Notes under the pieces: model-generated | What the model saw: only the letters and a program-made list of their open reading frames with translations | Database searches by the model: none | What the model was told of the DNA's origin: nothing | DNA from: JAKVJE01 sp047722305 | GTDB lineage: Bacteria; Actinomycetota; Actinomycetes; Actinomycetales; Microbacteriaceae | Reading direction: 5' to 3' | DNA: 64,000 nucleotides | Assembly (NCBI GenBank): GCA_047722305.1 | Contig: JBDNYM010000004.1 | Coordinates: forward strand, 1 to 64,000 | Shown: one piece after another, positions 10,099 through 18,865 of the stretch | How the letters are laid out: every line of letters starts with the position of its first letter | Numbering within the stretch: the first letter of the stretch is position 1 | Position numbers and translations under genes: made by a program

Positions 10099-12291
10099 GT
10101 GTTCTCACAACAGCAGCCACAGGCGCAGCAGGCCGAGCAGAAGCCGGCCCTGGAGGAGTACGGCACCGACCTGACCGAGGTCGCCCGGTCCGGCAAGCTC
10201 GACCCCGTCATCGGGCGGGACAGCGAGATCCGCCGGGTCGAGCAGGTGCTGACCCGCCGCACCAAGAACAACCCGGTGCTGATCGGCGAGCCCGGCGTCG
10301 GCAAGACGGCCGTCGTGGAGGGGCTGGCGCAGCGCATCGTCAAGGGCGACGTGCCCGACTCCCTGAAGGACAAGAAGCTGATCTCGCTCGACCTGGGGTC
10401 GATGATCGCCGGCGCCAAGTACCGGGGCGAGTTCGAGGAGCGCCTGAAGCGCGTCCTGAAAGAGATCACGGCCGCCGAGGGCAAGGTCATCACGTTCATC
10501 GACGAGCTGCACACCATCGTCGGCGCCGGGGCCGGCGACGGGCAGGATGCCGCCAACATGCTCAAGCCGATGCTGGCCCGCGGCGAGCTGCGGCTGATCG
10601 GCGCGACCACGCTGAACGAGTACCGCGAGTACATCGAGAAGGACTCGGCCCTGGAGCGCCGCTTCCAGCAGGTGTTCGTGGGCGAGCCCAGCGTGGAAGA
10701 CACGGTCGCCATCCTGCGCGGCCTGAAAGACACGTACGTGAACCATCACGGCGTGCAGATCACCGACGGCGCCCTGGTGGCCGCCGCCACCCTCTCGAAC
10801 CGGTACATCACCGGGCGGCAGCTGCCCGACAAGGCCATCGACCTCGTCGACGAGGCCGCCAGCCGGCTGCGGATGGAGAAGGAGTCGTCCCCGGAGGAGA
10901 TCGACGAGCTGCGCCGTCAGGTCACGCGCCTCAAGATCGCCCAGACGTCGCTGAAGAAGGAGACCGACCCCGCCAGCAAGCAGCGCCTCGGCGAATTGGA
11001 GGAGGAACTGGCCGTGCAGCAGCAGAAGCTGGACGGGCTGCAGCGGGAGTGGGACGCCGAGCGCGCCGTCTTCGATCGCGTCAAGAAGCTGCGCGAGCAG
11101 AAGGGCGAGATCGCGGAGCGCCTGGAGCGCGAGATGCAGCACCAGATGTCGCTGTCACCCGCCCAGCAGGACTTCTCGCACGTCGCCCGCCTCAACAAGC
11201 AGCAGCGCGACATCGACGCCGAGCTGACCGAAGCCGAGCAGAACGAGGAGTCGAACCAGTCGACGTCCATGGTGGGCAACAAGGTCACCGAGGACGAGAT
11301 CGCGGCCGTGGTGTCGTCGTGGACGGGCATCCCCACCGGCAAGATCATGCAGGGCGAGGGCGAGAAGCTGCTGCACCTGGAGGACGAGCTGCACCAGCGG
11401 CTCATCGGCCAGGACACGGCGGTCAAGGCCGTCGCCGAGGCGGTGCGGCGCTCGCGGGCCGGCGTGGCCGACCCGAACCGTCCCACCGGGTCGTTCCTGT
11501 TCCTGGGGCCGACCGGGGTGGGCAAGACGGAGCTGGCCAAGGCGCTGGCCGAGTTCCTGTTCGACGACGATCGCGCCATGGTGCGCATCGACATGAGCGA
11601 GTACTCCGAGAAGCACACCGTCTCGCGGCTGATCGGCGCCCCTCCGGGGTACGTGGGCTACGAGCAGGGCGGCCAGCTCACGGAGGCCGTGCGCCGGCGT
11701 CCGTACTCGGTGATCCTGCTCGACGAGGTCGAGAAGGCGCACCCCGAGGTGTTCGACGTGCTGCTGCAGGTGCTCGACGACGGGCGGCTGACCGACGGCC
11801 AGGGCCGTACGGTCGACTTCCGCAACACCATCATCATCCTGACGTCGAACCTGGGCAGCCAGTTCCTGACCGATCCCGGGCTGAAGCCGGAGATCCAGAA
11901 GGAGCACGTGCTCGAGGTGGTGCGGGCCTCGTTCAAGCCGGAGTTCCTGAACCGGCTCGACGACATCGTCGTGTTCGACGCCCTCACCGAGCCGCAGCTG
12001 CGCGGCATCGTCGGGCTGTACGTGGGGCGGCTGCAGGAGCGCCTGGTGTCGCGGCGCCTGCATCTGGAGGTCACCGGCCCGGCGACCGACTGGCTGGCGA
12101 AGACCGGCTACGACCCGATCTACGGGGCCCGGCCGCTGCGGCGGCTCATGCAGCGCGAGATCGACGACCGCCTGGCCGAGCTGCTGCTGGCCGGCAAGAT
12201 CATGGACGGCGACCGCGTGGTCGTCGACGTGGATGCGGCCGGGACGGGTCTGCAGGTGCGCTCGCTGGGGCAGGCGCCCGAGGAGCGCTGA
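10099..12291 (+). CDS. clpB: ClpB disaggregase lacking the N-terminal domain
   Basis: Hexameric AAA+ chaperone that extracts proteins from aggregates together with DnaK. The protein has about 730 residues against about 860 for full-length ClpB. The first 20 residues are a Gln-rich leader, and the protein then enters the first AAA domain directly (GEPGVGKT about 63-70, FIDELHTI about 132). The coiled-coil middle domain typical of ClpB spans about 265-390, and the second AAA domain has GPTGVGKT at about 471-478 and [12 protein letters not shown]. The GTG at 10099 lies 7 bases after GAAAGGA; a TTG at 10093 is possible. A HAIR element sits upstream, so the lack of the N-domain is native and not caused by the gap. 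Confidence 0.92.
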   Translation: MFSQQQPQAQQAEQKPALEEYGTDLTEVARSGKLDPVIGRDSEIRRVEQVLTRRTKNNPVLIGEPGVGKTAVVEGLAQRIVKGDVPDSLKDKKLISLDLGSMIAGAKYRGEFEERLKRVLKEITAAEGKVITFIDELHTIVGAGAGDGQDAANMLKPMLARGELRLIGATTLNEYREYIEKDSALERRFQQVFVGEPSVEDTVAILRGLKDTYVNHHGVQITDGALVAAATLSNRYITGRQLPDKAIDLVDEAASRLRMEKESSPEEIDELRRQVTRLKIAQTSLKKETDPASKQRLGELEEELAVQQQKLDGLQREWDAERAVFDRVKKLREQKGEIAERLEREMQHQMSLSPAQQDFSHVARLNKQQRDIDAELTEAEQNEESNQSTSMVGNKVTEDEIAAVVSSWTGIPTGKIMQGEGEKLLHLEDELHQRLIGQDTAVKAVAEAVRRSRAGVADPNRPTGSFLFLGPTGVGKTELAKALAEFLFDDDRAMVRIDMSEYSEKHTVSRLIGAPPGYVGYEQGGQLTEAVRRRPYSVILLDEVEKAHPEVFDVLLQVLDDGRLTDGQGRTVDFRNTIIILTSNLGSQFLTDPGLKPEIQKEHVLEVVRASFKPEFLNRLDDIVVFDALTEPQLRGIVGLYVGRLQERLVSRRLHLEVTGPATDWLAKTGYDPIYGARPLRRLMQREIDDRLAELLLAGKIMDGDRVVVDVDAAGTGLQVRSLGQAPEER

Positions 12292-12317
12292 GCGGGCGAG
12301 GAGATTGCTGGGCAGGG

Positions 12318-12360
12318 GAGTCCGAGGGAGTGCGCTCGTCGCGCTCCCTCGGACTCGTTT
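12318..12360 (+). terminator. Rho-independent terminator after clpB
   Basis: The perfect 13-bp stem GAGTCCGAGGGAG / CTCCCTCGGACTC (12318-12330 with 12344-12356) extends inward by GCG/CGC and is followed by GTTT. It lies 27 bp after the clpB stop. Confidence 0.85.
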
Positions 12361-12400
12361 CGGCCTTCTGCCGTGGCGAAGACGCTGGGAGAACCTGAGT

Positions 12401-13954
12401 TCAGTCGACCTCCAGGTGCCCGACGGGTCTGAGCGGGGCGCTCAGGCCGTGAGCAGGGTCGCGCCGGCCTCCTTCAACTCCGTCCTTCCCCACCCGCTGC
12501 GTGTCGGCGGCAGCGGGGGACTGGGGCCGGGAGAGCGGGGTGAGGGCCGCTGTCGTGGCGGCGAGGAGTGACACTCCGAGTCCGATGAGGAATCCGACCC
12601 GGAATGCCGCCTCTGTGGGGATGGTGACGTGGGGTGCGGCCTGCACGCTCATCAGGGAGAGGACGGCGCCGATGATGGCTGCGGAGGTGGAGGTGCCGAT
12701 GGAGCGCACCAGGCCGTTGAGGCTGTTGGCGGCCGCCTTCTGCGCCGGCGGAACGTTGCCGAGGATGAGTGCGGGCATGGCGCCGAAGGAGAAGCTGAGC
12801 CCGGCGGAGATGACGACGGTGGCGGCGAGCAGTCCCCAGGGCGTGGACATGAACAGAAGCGCCACCAGGTAGCCGACGGCCATGGTCAGCCCGCCGGCCA
12901 CGAAGGTCGCCTTGGGGCCGTGCCGGTCGGTGATGCGGGCGCCGAGGGGGGAGATCAGCATCATGGCCAGCCCGGAGGGGGCCATCCACAGGCCCATCCG
13001 GAACATGCTCTGCCCGAGGCCGTAGCCGGTCGCGGTCGGGAGCTGCAGCAGCTGGGGGATGAGCAGCGACTGGCTGTACATGGCGATGCCGGTGAGCAGG
13101 GACGCGATGTCGGTGAACAGGACGGCCGGGCGGGCGGTGGTGCGCAGGTCGACGAGCGGGCTGCGGTGGCGCAGCTCCAGCCATCCCCAGACGAGCAGCA
13201 CCGCCGCCGCGATCGCGAAGGCCCCGATGGTGAGCGGGCTGCCCCAGCCCCACACGCCCCCCTGCGAGACGCCGAGCAGGAGGCAGACCAGGCCGATCGC
13301 GATGCCGAGCGCGCCGACCAGGTCGAACCCGCCGGTGCGCCGGCGGTGGAGGTCCCGGGGGATGAGCGCGAGGATGCCGGCCCCGACCAGCACCGCCAGC
13401 GCGGCGGTCGCCCAGAAGAGGATGCGCCAGTTCGTGTACTGGATCACGGCGGAGGCGATGGGCAGGCCCAGTGCCCCGCCGATGCCCATCGAGGCGCTCA
13501 TCAGCGCGATGGCGCCGGCGATCCGCTCCCGGGGGAGGACGTCGTGCAGCAGGCTGATGCCGAGCGGCACGAGGCCGTTGGCCACCCCCTGCAACGCTCG
13601 ACCGACGATCATGACCGGCAGGGTGGTGGCGACCGCGCACAGCACCGACCCGAGGGCGAGCGGGATCAGGGTGATGAGGATCATCCGGCGCTTGCCGTGC
13701 ATGTCGGCGAGCCGTCCCAGCACCGGCATGGCGACGGCGCCGGTGAGCAGTGTGGCGGTCACCGTCCAGGCGGTCAGGGAGGAGCTCGCGTGGAAGATCG
13801 ACGGCAGCGTGCCGATGAGGGGGATGACCAGGGTCTGCGTCAGCGACGCGACGATGCCGGCGCAGGCGAGGAGGGCGGTGATGAGCCCGGGCGAGCGGGT
13901 GCTGCGCGGAGTCAGGGGCGGGTCGAGGGGGGTGATGGTGATCGGCGTGTCCAT
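12401..13954 (-). CDS. MFS drug:H+ antiporter, DHA2-like
   Basis: The protein has 517 residues with about 14 predicted membrane helices, the size of DHA2-type multidrug exporters. The motif-A-like GRLADMHGKRRMIL lies in the loop after helix 2, and a motif-C-like SMGIGGALGLPIASAVIQ lies in helix 5. The frame is open much further upstream, but the ATG at 13954 is preceded by GGAGGAACACC and gives a normal N-terminus. It is divergently transcribed from a MarR regulator with palindromes in the shared gap, the classical arrangement of a ligand-induced efflux pump. Its substrate is unknown. Confidence 0.88.
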   Translation of the reverse strand: MDTPITITPLDPPLTPRSTRSPGLITALLACAGIVASLTQTLVIPLIGTLPSIFHASSSLTAWTVTATLLTGAVAMPVLGRLADMHGKRRMILITLIPLALGSVLCAVATTLPVMIVGRALQGVANGLVPLGISLLHDVLPRERIAGAIALMSASMGIGGALGLPIASAVIQYTNWRILFWATAALAVLVGAGILALIPRDLHRRRTGGFDLVGALGIAIGLVCLLLGVSQGGVWGWGSPLTIGAFAIAAAVLLVWGWLELRHRSPLVDLRTTARPAVLFTDIASLLTGIAMYSQSLLIPQLLQLPTATGYGLGQSMFRMGLWMAPSGLAMMLISPLGARITDRHGPKATFVAGGLTMAVGYLVALLFMSTPWGLLAATVVISAGLSFSFGAMPALILGNVPPAQKAAANSLNGLVRSIGTSTSAAIIGAVLSLMSVQAAPHVTIPTEAAFRVGFLIGLGVSLLAATTAALTPLSRPQSPAAADTQRVGKDGVEGGRRDPAHGLSAPLRPVGHLEVD

Positions 13955-14039
13955 GGTGTTCCTCCGATTGGATCGAGATGGACGGGTGGACGACTGGGAT
14001 GTTGGGCCGAGTCGACAATCCGAGTCTTGGACAACGAGC

Positions 14040-14085
14040 ACATGGTATGTAAATGTCAAGTCATATGCAACTCGCACATCATGTG
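14040..14085. promoter_or_regulatory. Palindromic operators in the MFS/marR intergenic region
   Basis: ACAT-GGT-ATGT (14040-14050) and CACAT-C-ATGTG (14075-14085) are short palindromes with related half-sites, 35 bp apart. They sit in a 180-bp A/T-rich gap between the divergent genes, and a TTGACA lies on the minus strand between them. They are the likely binding sites of the adjacent MarR protein. Confidence 0.55.
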
Positions 14086-14134
14086 TCATCGGATATGGTG
14101 TGCGAAGAGAAGAAAACACGATACATTCTGTTAC

Positions 14135-14632
14135 ATGGCGCGAAACAGAGAATCCGGTGGGACTCCTAGCACTCACGAGGCTCGGGCGGCCGCATTGCGC
14201 GCCGTGGACCTCGCCGCCCTGCGGATCGGCCGACACCTGAGCCTCATCGCCGGCACCGGTCATAAGCAGGCCGGGCAGCTCGACCGGGTCTCGTACACGA
14301 TCCTCATCCGGCTCGCCGACGACCCCCTCACCCTCAAAGATCTCAGCCACGTCCTGGGCGTGGACATCTCGACGGTGAACCGGCGCACCGCCCGACTCGT
14401 CCGGTCCGGCATGTTGGAGCGCTTCACCGACCCCGAGGGCAGACTCGTCCGCCGTTTCCGACTCACCGATGCCGGTCAGCGACTGCTGGCCAGGGAGCGA
14501 CAGGCGAACCTGCAAGGGATCGGCATCGCGCTGAAAGACTGGAGCGCCGACGACCTCGAAGACCTGACCCGCCTGCTCGACCGCCTCAACTCCAGTCTGG
14601 AGGACGCCTCCGGGCTGCGCTGGAAGGTATAG
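14135..14632 (+). CDS. MarR-family transcriptional regulator
   Basis: The protein has 165 residues. A winged helix-turn-helix is visible in LTLKDLSHVLGVDISTVNRR (about residues 67-86), followed by the wing ERFTDPEGRLVRRFRLTDAG (about 97-116), with dimerising helices at both ends. The frame extends far upstream, but the ATG at 14135 gives the standard MarR length. It is divergent from the MFS exporter and is inferred to repress it until a ligand binds. Confidence 0.87.
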   Translation: MARNRESGGTPSTHEARAAALRAVDLAALRIGRHLSLIAGTGHKQAGQLDRVSYTILIRLADDPLTLKDLSHVLGVDISTVNRRTARLVRSGMLERFTDPEGRLVRRFRLTDAGQRLLARERQANLQGIGIALKDWSADDLEDLTRLLDRLNSSLEDASGLRWKV

Positions 14633-14894
14633 CCATCCCCGGCTGAACGGATCGAGCCCCAGGTCCTTGCCTTGCGATGCCGCGGAACCATCGTGGATGG
14701 AGCGGTCCCCTGACCTGGTGCGCGACCCGGTGTTTCACGACGTCGTGGACGCTGTCCAACCTGGTCCGCGGGCGTGAGCCGCCGGGACCCCTGGCGGCAG
14801 CGTGGCAATTCGCAGCGCCCCGGAGATCGATGGCCTCTGAGGTTGTGGCGAGGCGCCTGGCAGCGATTCGGTCCCGTTCTCCGGGTGTGCGAGT
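14633..14894. other. Intergenic stretch without a recognised gene
   Basis: About 260 bases between the marR stop and the frlB promoter. Short frames exist on both strands, but none has a ribosome site plus a recognisable protein. No hairpin with a T-run was found. Confidence 0.5.
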
Positions 14895-14941
14895 TTGACA
14901 CTCCGCCACCAGGCTGCCACGATATTGGGAACGGTCCCAAT
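14895..14941 (+). promoter_or_regulatory. frlB operon promoter with LacI-type operator O1
   Basis: TTGACA at 14895-14900 is a consensus -35 box. A weak -10 (ACGATA/GATATT, 14919-14926) merges into the 18-base palindrome ATTGGGAACGGTCCCAAT (14924-14941). The same sequence with two or three changes occurs twice upstream of the transporter gene at 21705-21766, so one regulator, the LacI protein encoded at 20529-21656, probably controls both units. An operator over the -10 box is expected to repress. Confidence 0.8.
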
Positions 14942-14962
14942 CGTTTCTGAGGAAAAGGCGCC

Positions 14963-15982
14963 ATGGCTGATCCGATTGCAATTCCCGATGACTTCGAAGA
15001 CAGCGTGCAGACGGCTGTCGACCAGAACCAGAAGGCGCAGGATCTCGTCGCCTCTGCGGTCGCGAAGGGACTGGACAGCGTCTACCTCGTCGGCTGCGGC
15101 GGATCGCATTTCGGCATGTACCCGGCCTTCGAGCTCCTCGACCGGTACGGCTCCGCCATCTCCGCGGCTCGTATGTCCAGCGCGGAGTTCACCGCCCGCC
15201 CGCCGGCACATCTCGGCGAGCATTCGCTGGTGATCGCCGCGTCCCACTCCGGCGGCACCCCCGAGACCGTGGCTGCCGCCCGCTTCGCCCGCGAGCGTGG
15301 CGCGACGGTAGCCGGCATCGCGCGCGCCGGCGCCAGCCCCCTGGCCGCCGCTGCAGACGTCCACTTCGACTATCCGGACACGATCACCATCACCGAGCCG
15401 AAGCTGGTCCACACCGCCCAGCTGGCGACGGCGGTGCTGCAGCAGACCGGCGCCGGCGCCCGAGTGGCGGCGCTCTCGGCGGCGATCCCGGCGCTGCCCC
15501 ATGCCTTCCACCAGACGAAGATCGAGGCGGCCGAGACGGGGGAGGCCGTGGCGGATGCGGTGGCCGACGCCCAGCTCAGCTATGTGGTCGGGGCCGGCCC
15601 AGCCTTCGGCATGGCGAAGATGATGGCCTGGTGCTACTTCCAAGAGATGCAGTGGATGTCGGCGGCTGTAGTGAACGGCGCCGACTACTTCCACGGTCCT
15701 CTCGAGATGACGTTGGCCGACACCCCGATCGTGGTGCTTCTCGCCGAAGATCCGACGCGCCCGCTCGGCGAGCGGGCGGTCCGCTTCACCTCCCGGATGA
15801 GCTCGCGGGCCCGGGCGATCGACACCAGACGGCTGACCCTGCCAGGCATCCCCGTCGCGGCTCGGCCCGATGCGAGCGTCTTTGCACTCATGAGCTTCGA
15901 ACGGCGCGTACTCGATCACGTCGCCGCCCGCCGCGGTCACGACACCTCGGTGCGCCGCTACATGTACAAGGTCGAGTACTGA
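14963..15982 (+). CDS. SIS-domain Amadori-6-phosphate deglycase (FrlB/FraB-like)
   Basis: The protein has 339 residues with two SIS sugar-isomerase domains, the same size as FrlB. GCGGSHFGMYPAFE (about 49-62) and AASHSGGTPETVAAA (about 93-107) form the phosphosugar site. Glu228 in FQEMQW and His244 in YFHGPLE are 16 residues apart, the same spacing as the catalytic Glu and His reported for FraB. The family splits 6-phosphofructosyl amino acids into glucose 6-phosphate and the free amine. Which amino acid is attached cannot be told from sequence. A GAGGAAAAGG ribosome site precedes the ATG. The gene overlaps frlD by one base and heads a four-gene operon. Confidence 0.87.
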   Translation: MADPIAIPDDFEDSVQTAVDQNQKAQDLVASAVAKGLDSVYLVGCGGSHFGMYPAFELLDRYGSAISAARMSSAEFTARPPAHLGEHSLVIAASHSGGTPETVAAARFARERGATVAGIARAGASPLAAAADVHFDYPDTITITEPKLVHTAQLATAVLQQTGAGARVAALSAAIPALPHAFHQTKIEAAETGEAVADAVADAQLSYVVGAGPAFGMAKMMAWCYFQEMQWMSAAVVNGADYFHGPLEMTLADTPIVVLLAEDPTRPLGERAVRFTSRMSSRARAIDTRRLTLPGIPVAARPDASVFALMSFERRVLDHVAARRGHDTSVRRYMYKVEY

Positions 15983-16812
15983 TGCGACTGCTCGGGGCCG
16001 GCGACAACGTCGTCGACCGTTACCCGGCGCGCGGTGTCGAGTACCCGGGCGGCAACGCGGTGAATGTCGCCGTGTACGCCGCCCAGCTGGGGGCTGATGC
16101 CGCCTATCTGGGGGTGGTCGGGGACGACCCCGAGGGAGATCTGCTGCGGGCGAGCCTCGCCGAAGAGGGCGTGGACATTTCCCGGATGTGCACCGTTCCC
16201 GGGCAGACCGCCCGCGCCGAGGTCGAGTTGCATGGCAGCGACCGGGTCTTCGCCGGCTCGTCGAAGGGGGTCGCGCTCTTCGAGCCTGATGCGGAGCAGC
16301 TCGCCGCCATGGCCGCCTTCGACGTCGTCCACAGCGGCTATGCCGGTTCGCTGCTCCGACACGTCCCCCGCATGGCGCGGCAGACGCGCGTGTCGTTCGA
16401 CTTCGGCTCCCGCTACGCGCTGGGGGACATCGGCGTCGCCCTCCCGCACCTGTTCCTAGCGACCTTCTCCGGTGGCGATCGCAGCCGGGACGAGGCCGCC
16501 GCCCTGGGGCGCAGTGCGGTCGCCGGCGGCGCGCGCCTGGCGCTGGTGACGCTGGGAGCCCGCGGTGCGGTGCTCGTTTCCGCCGACCGGGACCGATTCC
16601 AGCCGGCCGCGCCGGCCGAGGTCGTTGACACGCTCGGGGCCGGTGACGCCTTCATCGCCGGGTTCCTGACTGCCCTGCTGGACGGGGCGGACCCGTCGCA
16701 GGCCCTGGGGGCCGGGAGTGCGAAGGCTGCGCAGATCTGCCGCGCCTTCGGCGCGTTCGGGCACGGACGCAAGTATCCGGCCGGGGCTCCGGTCGCAGAG
16801 GAGGTTCGCTGA
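15982..16812 (+). CDS. PfkB-family fructosamine 6-kinase (FrlD-like)
   Basis: The protein has 276 residues. The N-terminal GAGDNVVDRYPARGVEYPGG is characteristic of FrlD-type fructoselysine kinases within the PfkB/ribokinase fold. The C-terminal signature DTLGAGDAFIAGF (about 216-228) carries the catalytic Asp. It would phosphorylate the 6-position of the fructosyl group so that the upstream SIS enzyme can cleave it. The start ATG overlaps the stop of the deglycase (TGATG), and its own stop overlaps the next ATG in the same way, so the operon is translationally coupled. The open frame to 15631 is a shadow of the deglycase gene. Confidence 0.88.
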   Translation: MRLLGAGDNVVDRYPARGVEYPGGNAVNVAVYAAQLGADAAYLGVVGDDPEGDLLRASLAEEGVDISRMCTVPGQTARAEVELHGSDRVFAGSSKGVALFEPDAEQLAAMAAFDVVHSGYAGSLLRHVPRMARQTRVSFDFGSRYALGDIGVALPHLFLATFSGGDRSRDEAAALGRSAVAGGARLALVTLGARGAVLVSADRDRFQPAAPAEVVDTLGAGDAFIAGFLTALLDGADPSQALGAGSAKAAQICRAFGAFGHGRKYPAGAPVAEEVR

Positions 16813-18863
16813 TGGGCATCCGCATCGCTGTCGACACGGGCGGCACGTTCACCGACGTGTGCGCCTACGACGAGCAGACGGGCCGTGTTCGGGTACACAA
16901 GGTGTCGAGCACCCCGGACGACCCCGGCCGCGCCATCGTCCGGGGCGTCGACGAGATGCTCGCCGAGGCCGGGACCGACATCTCGCAGGTGTCGTTCTTC
17001 GCCCACGGCACCACGGTCGGCACGAACGCGCTGCTGACCGGGAATGGCGCCAGGACCGGGCTGATCACCACCCGGGGGTTCCGCGACCTGCTGGAGCTGG
17101 GCCGTGGCCGCCGACCATCGATGTACGATCCGCAGGCCGACAAGCCCACCCCGCTGATCCCGCGGCACCTGCGTCTCGAGGTCGCCGAGCGCGTCCGCTA
17201 CACCGGGGAGGTCGAGGTGCCCCTGGACGAGGACGAGGTTCGCCGGGCTGTGCGTACCCTGCGCGCCGCGGGGGTGCGATCCATCGCGGTGTGCCTGCTG
17301 TACAGCTTCCTCGCTCCCGCTCACGAGCGCCGCATCGGCGAGATCATCCGGGAAGAGGCCCCCGAGGTGTACGTCTCGCTCTCGAGCGAGGTGCTGCCGG
17401 AGTTCCGGGAGTACGAGCGGCTGTCGACGACGGTGGTGAACGCCTATCTCGGCCCGGTCGTCAACCGCTACCTGCGCGTGCTGCGCGAGCGCTTAGCCGA
17501 GAAGGGGCTCGGCTCCGTGCCCGAGGTGACGCAGAGCAACGGCGGCATCATCCCGTTCCCCACCGCGGAACGATTCCCGGTGCGGCTGGTGCTGTCGGGG
17601 CCGAGCACCGGAGTGGTCGGCTCGGCCCGCATCGCCGGCGCTGCCGGCCACCCTGACATCATCACCTTCGACATGGGCGGCACCTCCTCGGATATCTCCC
17701 TGGTGCAGGAGGGGCAGCCGAAGGTCACCGCCGGCATGGAGCTTGACGGCCGTCCCATCCGCTCCCCGATGCTCGACATCCACACCGTCGGCGCCGGCGG
17801 CGGGTCGATCGGCTGGATCGATTCGGGTGGACATCTCCGCATGGGGCCGCAGAGTGCGGGCGCGGTGCCCGGGCCGGCCTGCTACGGGAAGGGCGATGAG
17901 CCCACGGTCACCGATGCGGACGTGGTGCTGCGGATTCTCAACCCCGAGTATCTTCTCGACGGCGCGCTGCGCATCGATCGCTCCCAGGCCGTCGCGGCGG
18001 TCTCCCGGGTGGGTGAGCGGTTGGGGATGACTCCGGAGCGCACGGCCCTGGGAATGCTGCAAGTGGTGACGGCCAACATGGCTCGCGCCATCCGGGTGGT
18101 GTCCGTGCAGCGCGGCTATGACCCGCGCGACTACGCCCTGGTCCCCTTCGGCGGCGCCGGTCCGCTGCACGCCTCCCGGCTGGCCCGGGAGCTCGGCATC
18201 CGCACGGTGCTGGTGCCCGAGACCCCAGGGGCGCAGTCAGCACTGGGACTGCTGATGGCCGAAGTGAAAACCGACTTCATGCGCACGCGGATCACCGAGT
18301 TGGATGCGGCTGCCGTGGGCTCCCTCCATGCGGGCTTCCGCGATCTCGAGATGCAGGCCGACGAGTGGTTCGAGCGCGAGGGGATCGCTCCGGAGGCGCA
18401 GCGTCGGCTGTACCGACTGGAGCTGCGCTACGCGGGGCAGAACTTCGAGCTGTCCGTGCCGGTGCCTGAGCGGGCGACGGACGCGGAGCGGATCGCGGCG
18501 GTCATCGAGGCCTTCCACGAGGCCCACGAGCGTATGTACGGCTATCGCTCGCCGGACGCTGTGGTCGAGGCGGTCACGTTCCGACTGCAGGCGGTCGGTC
18601 GCACCCACACCGTCGAGCCTCACGAGAGCGCTCCGGGGACGGGCGATCCTTCCGGCGCTCTGACCGGCACCAGGCGCGTCTTCCTCGACGGGGCCGACGA
18701 CTACGCGCCGGTCCCGATCTACGACCGTACGCGGCTGCACCCGGGCGATCGCATCACCGGGCCGGCGATCGTCGAGCAGATGGATACCACCGTTCTCCTG
18801 CTGCCGGGCGACCGGGGCCTGGTCGATCGGTGGCGCAACCTCGTGATCTCGATAGGAGAGTGA
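16812..18863 (+). CDS. Hydantoinase/oxoprolinase subunit A (HyuA-like)
   Basis: The protein has 683 residues. The N-terminal ATP-binding DTGGTFTDVCAYD (residues 8-20) and the second actin-like motif FDMGGTSSDISLVQ (about 285-298) define the HyuA/5-oxoprolinase alpha family. AVPGPACYGKGDEPTVTDA (about 357-375) and FGGAGPLHA (about 443-451) are further family signatures. These enzymes use ATP to open a lactam, hydantoin or similar ring together with a HyuB partner, which is the next gene. The family includes N-methylhydantoinase, 5-oxoprolinase and acetone carboxylase, and sequence alone does not decide among ring substrates. Its coupling to fructosamine genes is unusual. Confidence 0.88.
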   Translation: MGIRIAVDTGGTFTDVCAYDEQTGRVRVHKVSSTPDDPGRAIVRGVDEMLAEAGTDISQVSFFAHGTTVGTNALLTGNGARTGLITTRGFRDLLELGRGRRPSMYDPQADKPTPLIPRHLRLEVAERVRYTGEVEVPLDEDEVRRAVRTLRAAGVRSIAVCLLYSFLAPAHERRIGEIIREEAPEVYVSLSSEVLPEFREYERLSTTVVNAYLGPVVNRYLRVLRERLAEKGLGSVPEVTQSNGGIIPFPTAERFPVRLVLSGPSTGVVGSARIAGAAGHPDIITFDMGGTSSDISLVQEGQPKVTAGMELDGRPIRSPMLDIHTVGAGGGSIGWIDSGGHLRMGPQSAGAVPGPACYGKGDEPTVTDADVVLRILNPEYLLDGALRIDRSQAVAAVSRVGERLGMTPERTALGMLQVVTANMARAIRVVSVQRGYDPRDYALVPFGGAGPLHASRLARELGIRTVLVPETPGAQSALGLLMAEVKTDFMRTRITELDAAAVGSLHAGFRDLEMQADEWFEREGIAPEAQRRLYRLELRYAGQNFELSVPVPERATDAERIAAVIEAFHEAHERMYGYRSPDAVVEAVTFRLQAVGRTHTVEPHESAPGTGDPSGALTGTRRVFLDGADDYAPVPIYDRTRLHPGDRITGPAIVEQMDTTVLLLPGDRGLVDRWRNLVISIGE

Positions 18864-18865
18864 TC

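Noticed and set aside
9678..12398. 906-codon open frame crossing the N gap and overlapping clpB in another frame
   Set aside because: It runs through N bases and homopolymer, and its clpB part is an out-of-frame Arg/Gly-rich shadow.
14677..14898. 73-codon plus-strand frame between marR and frlB
   Set aside because: No ribosome site, no recognisable domain, composition unlike the neighbouring genes.
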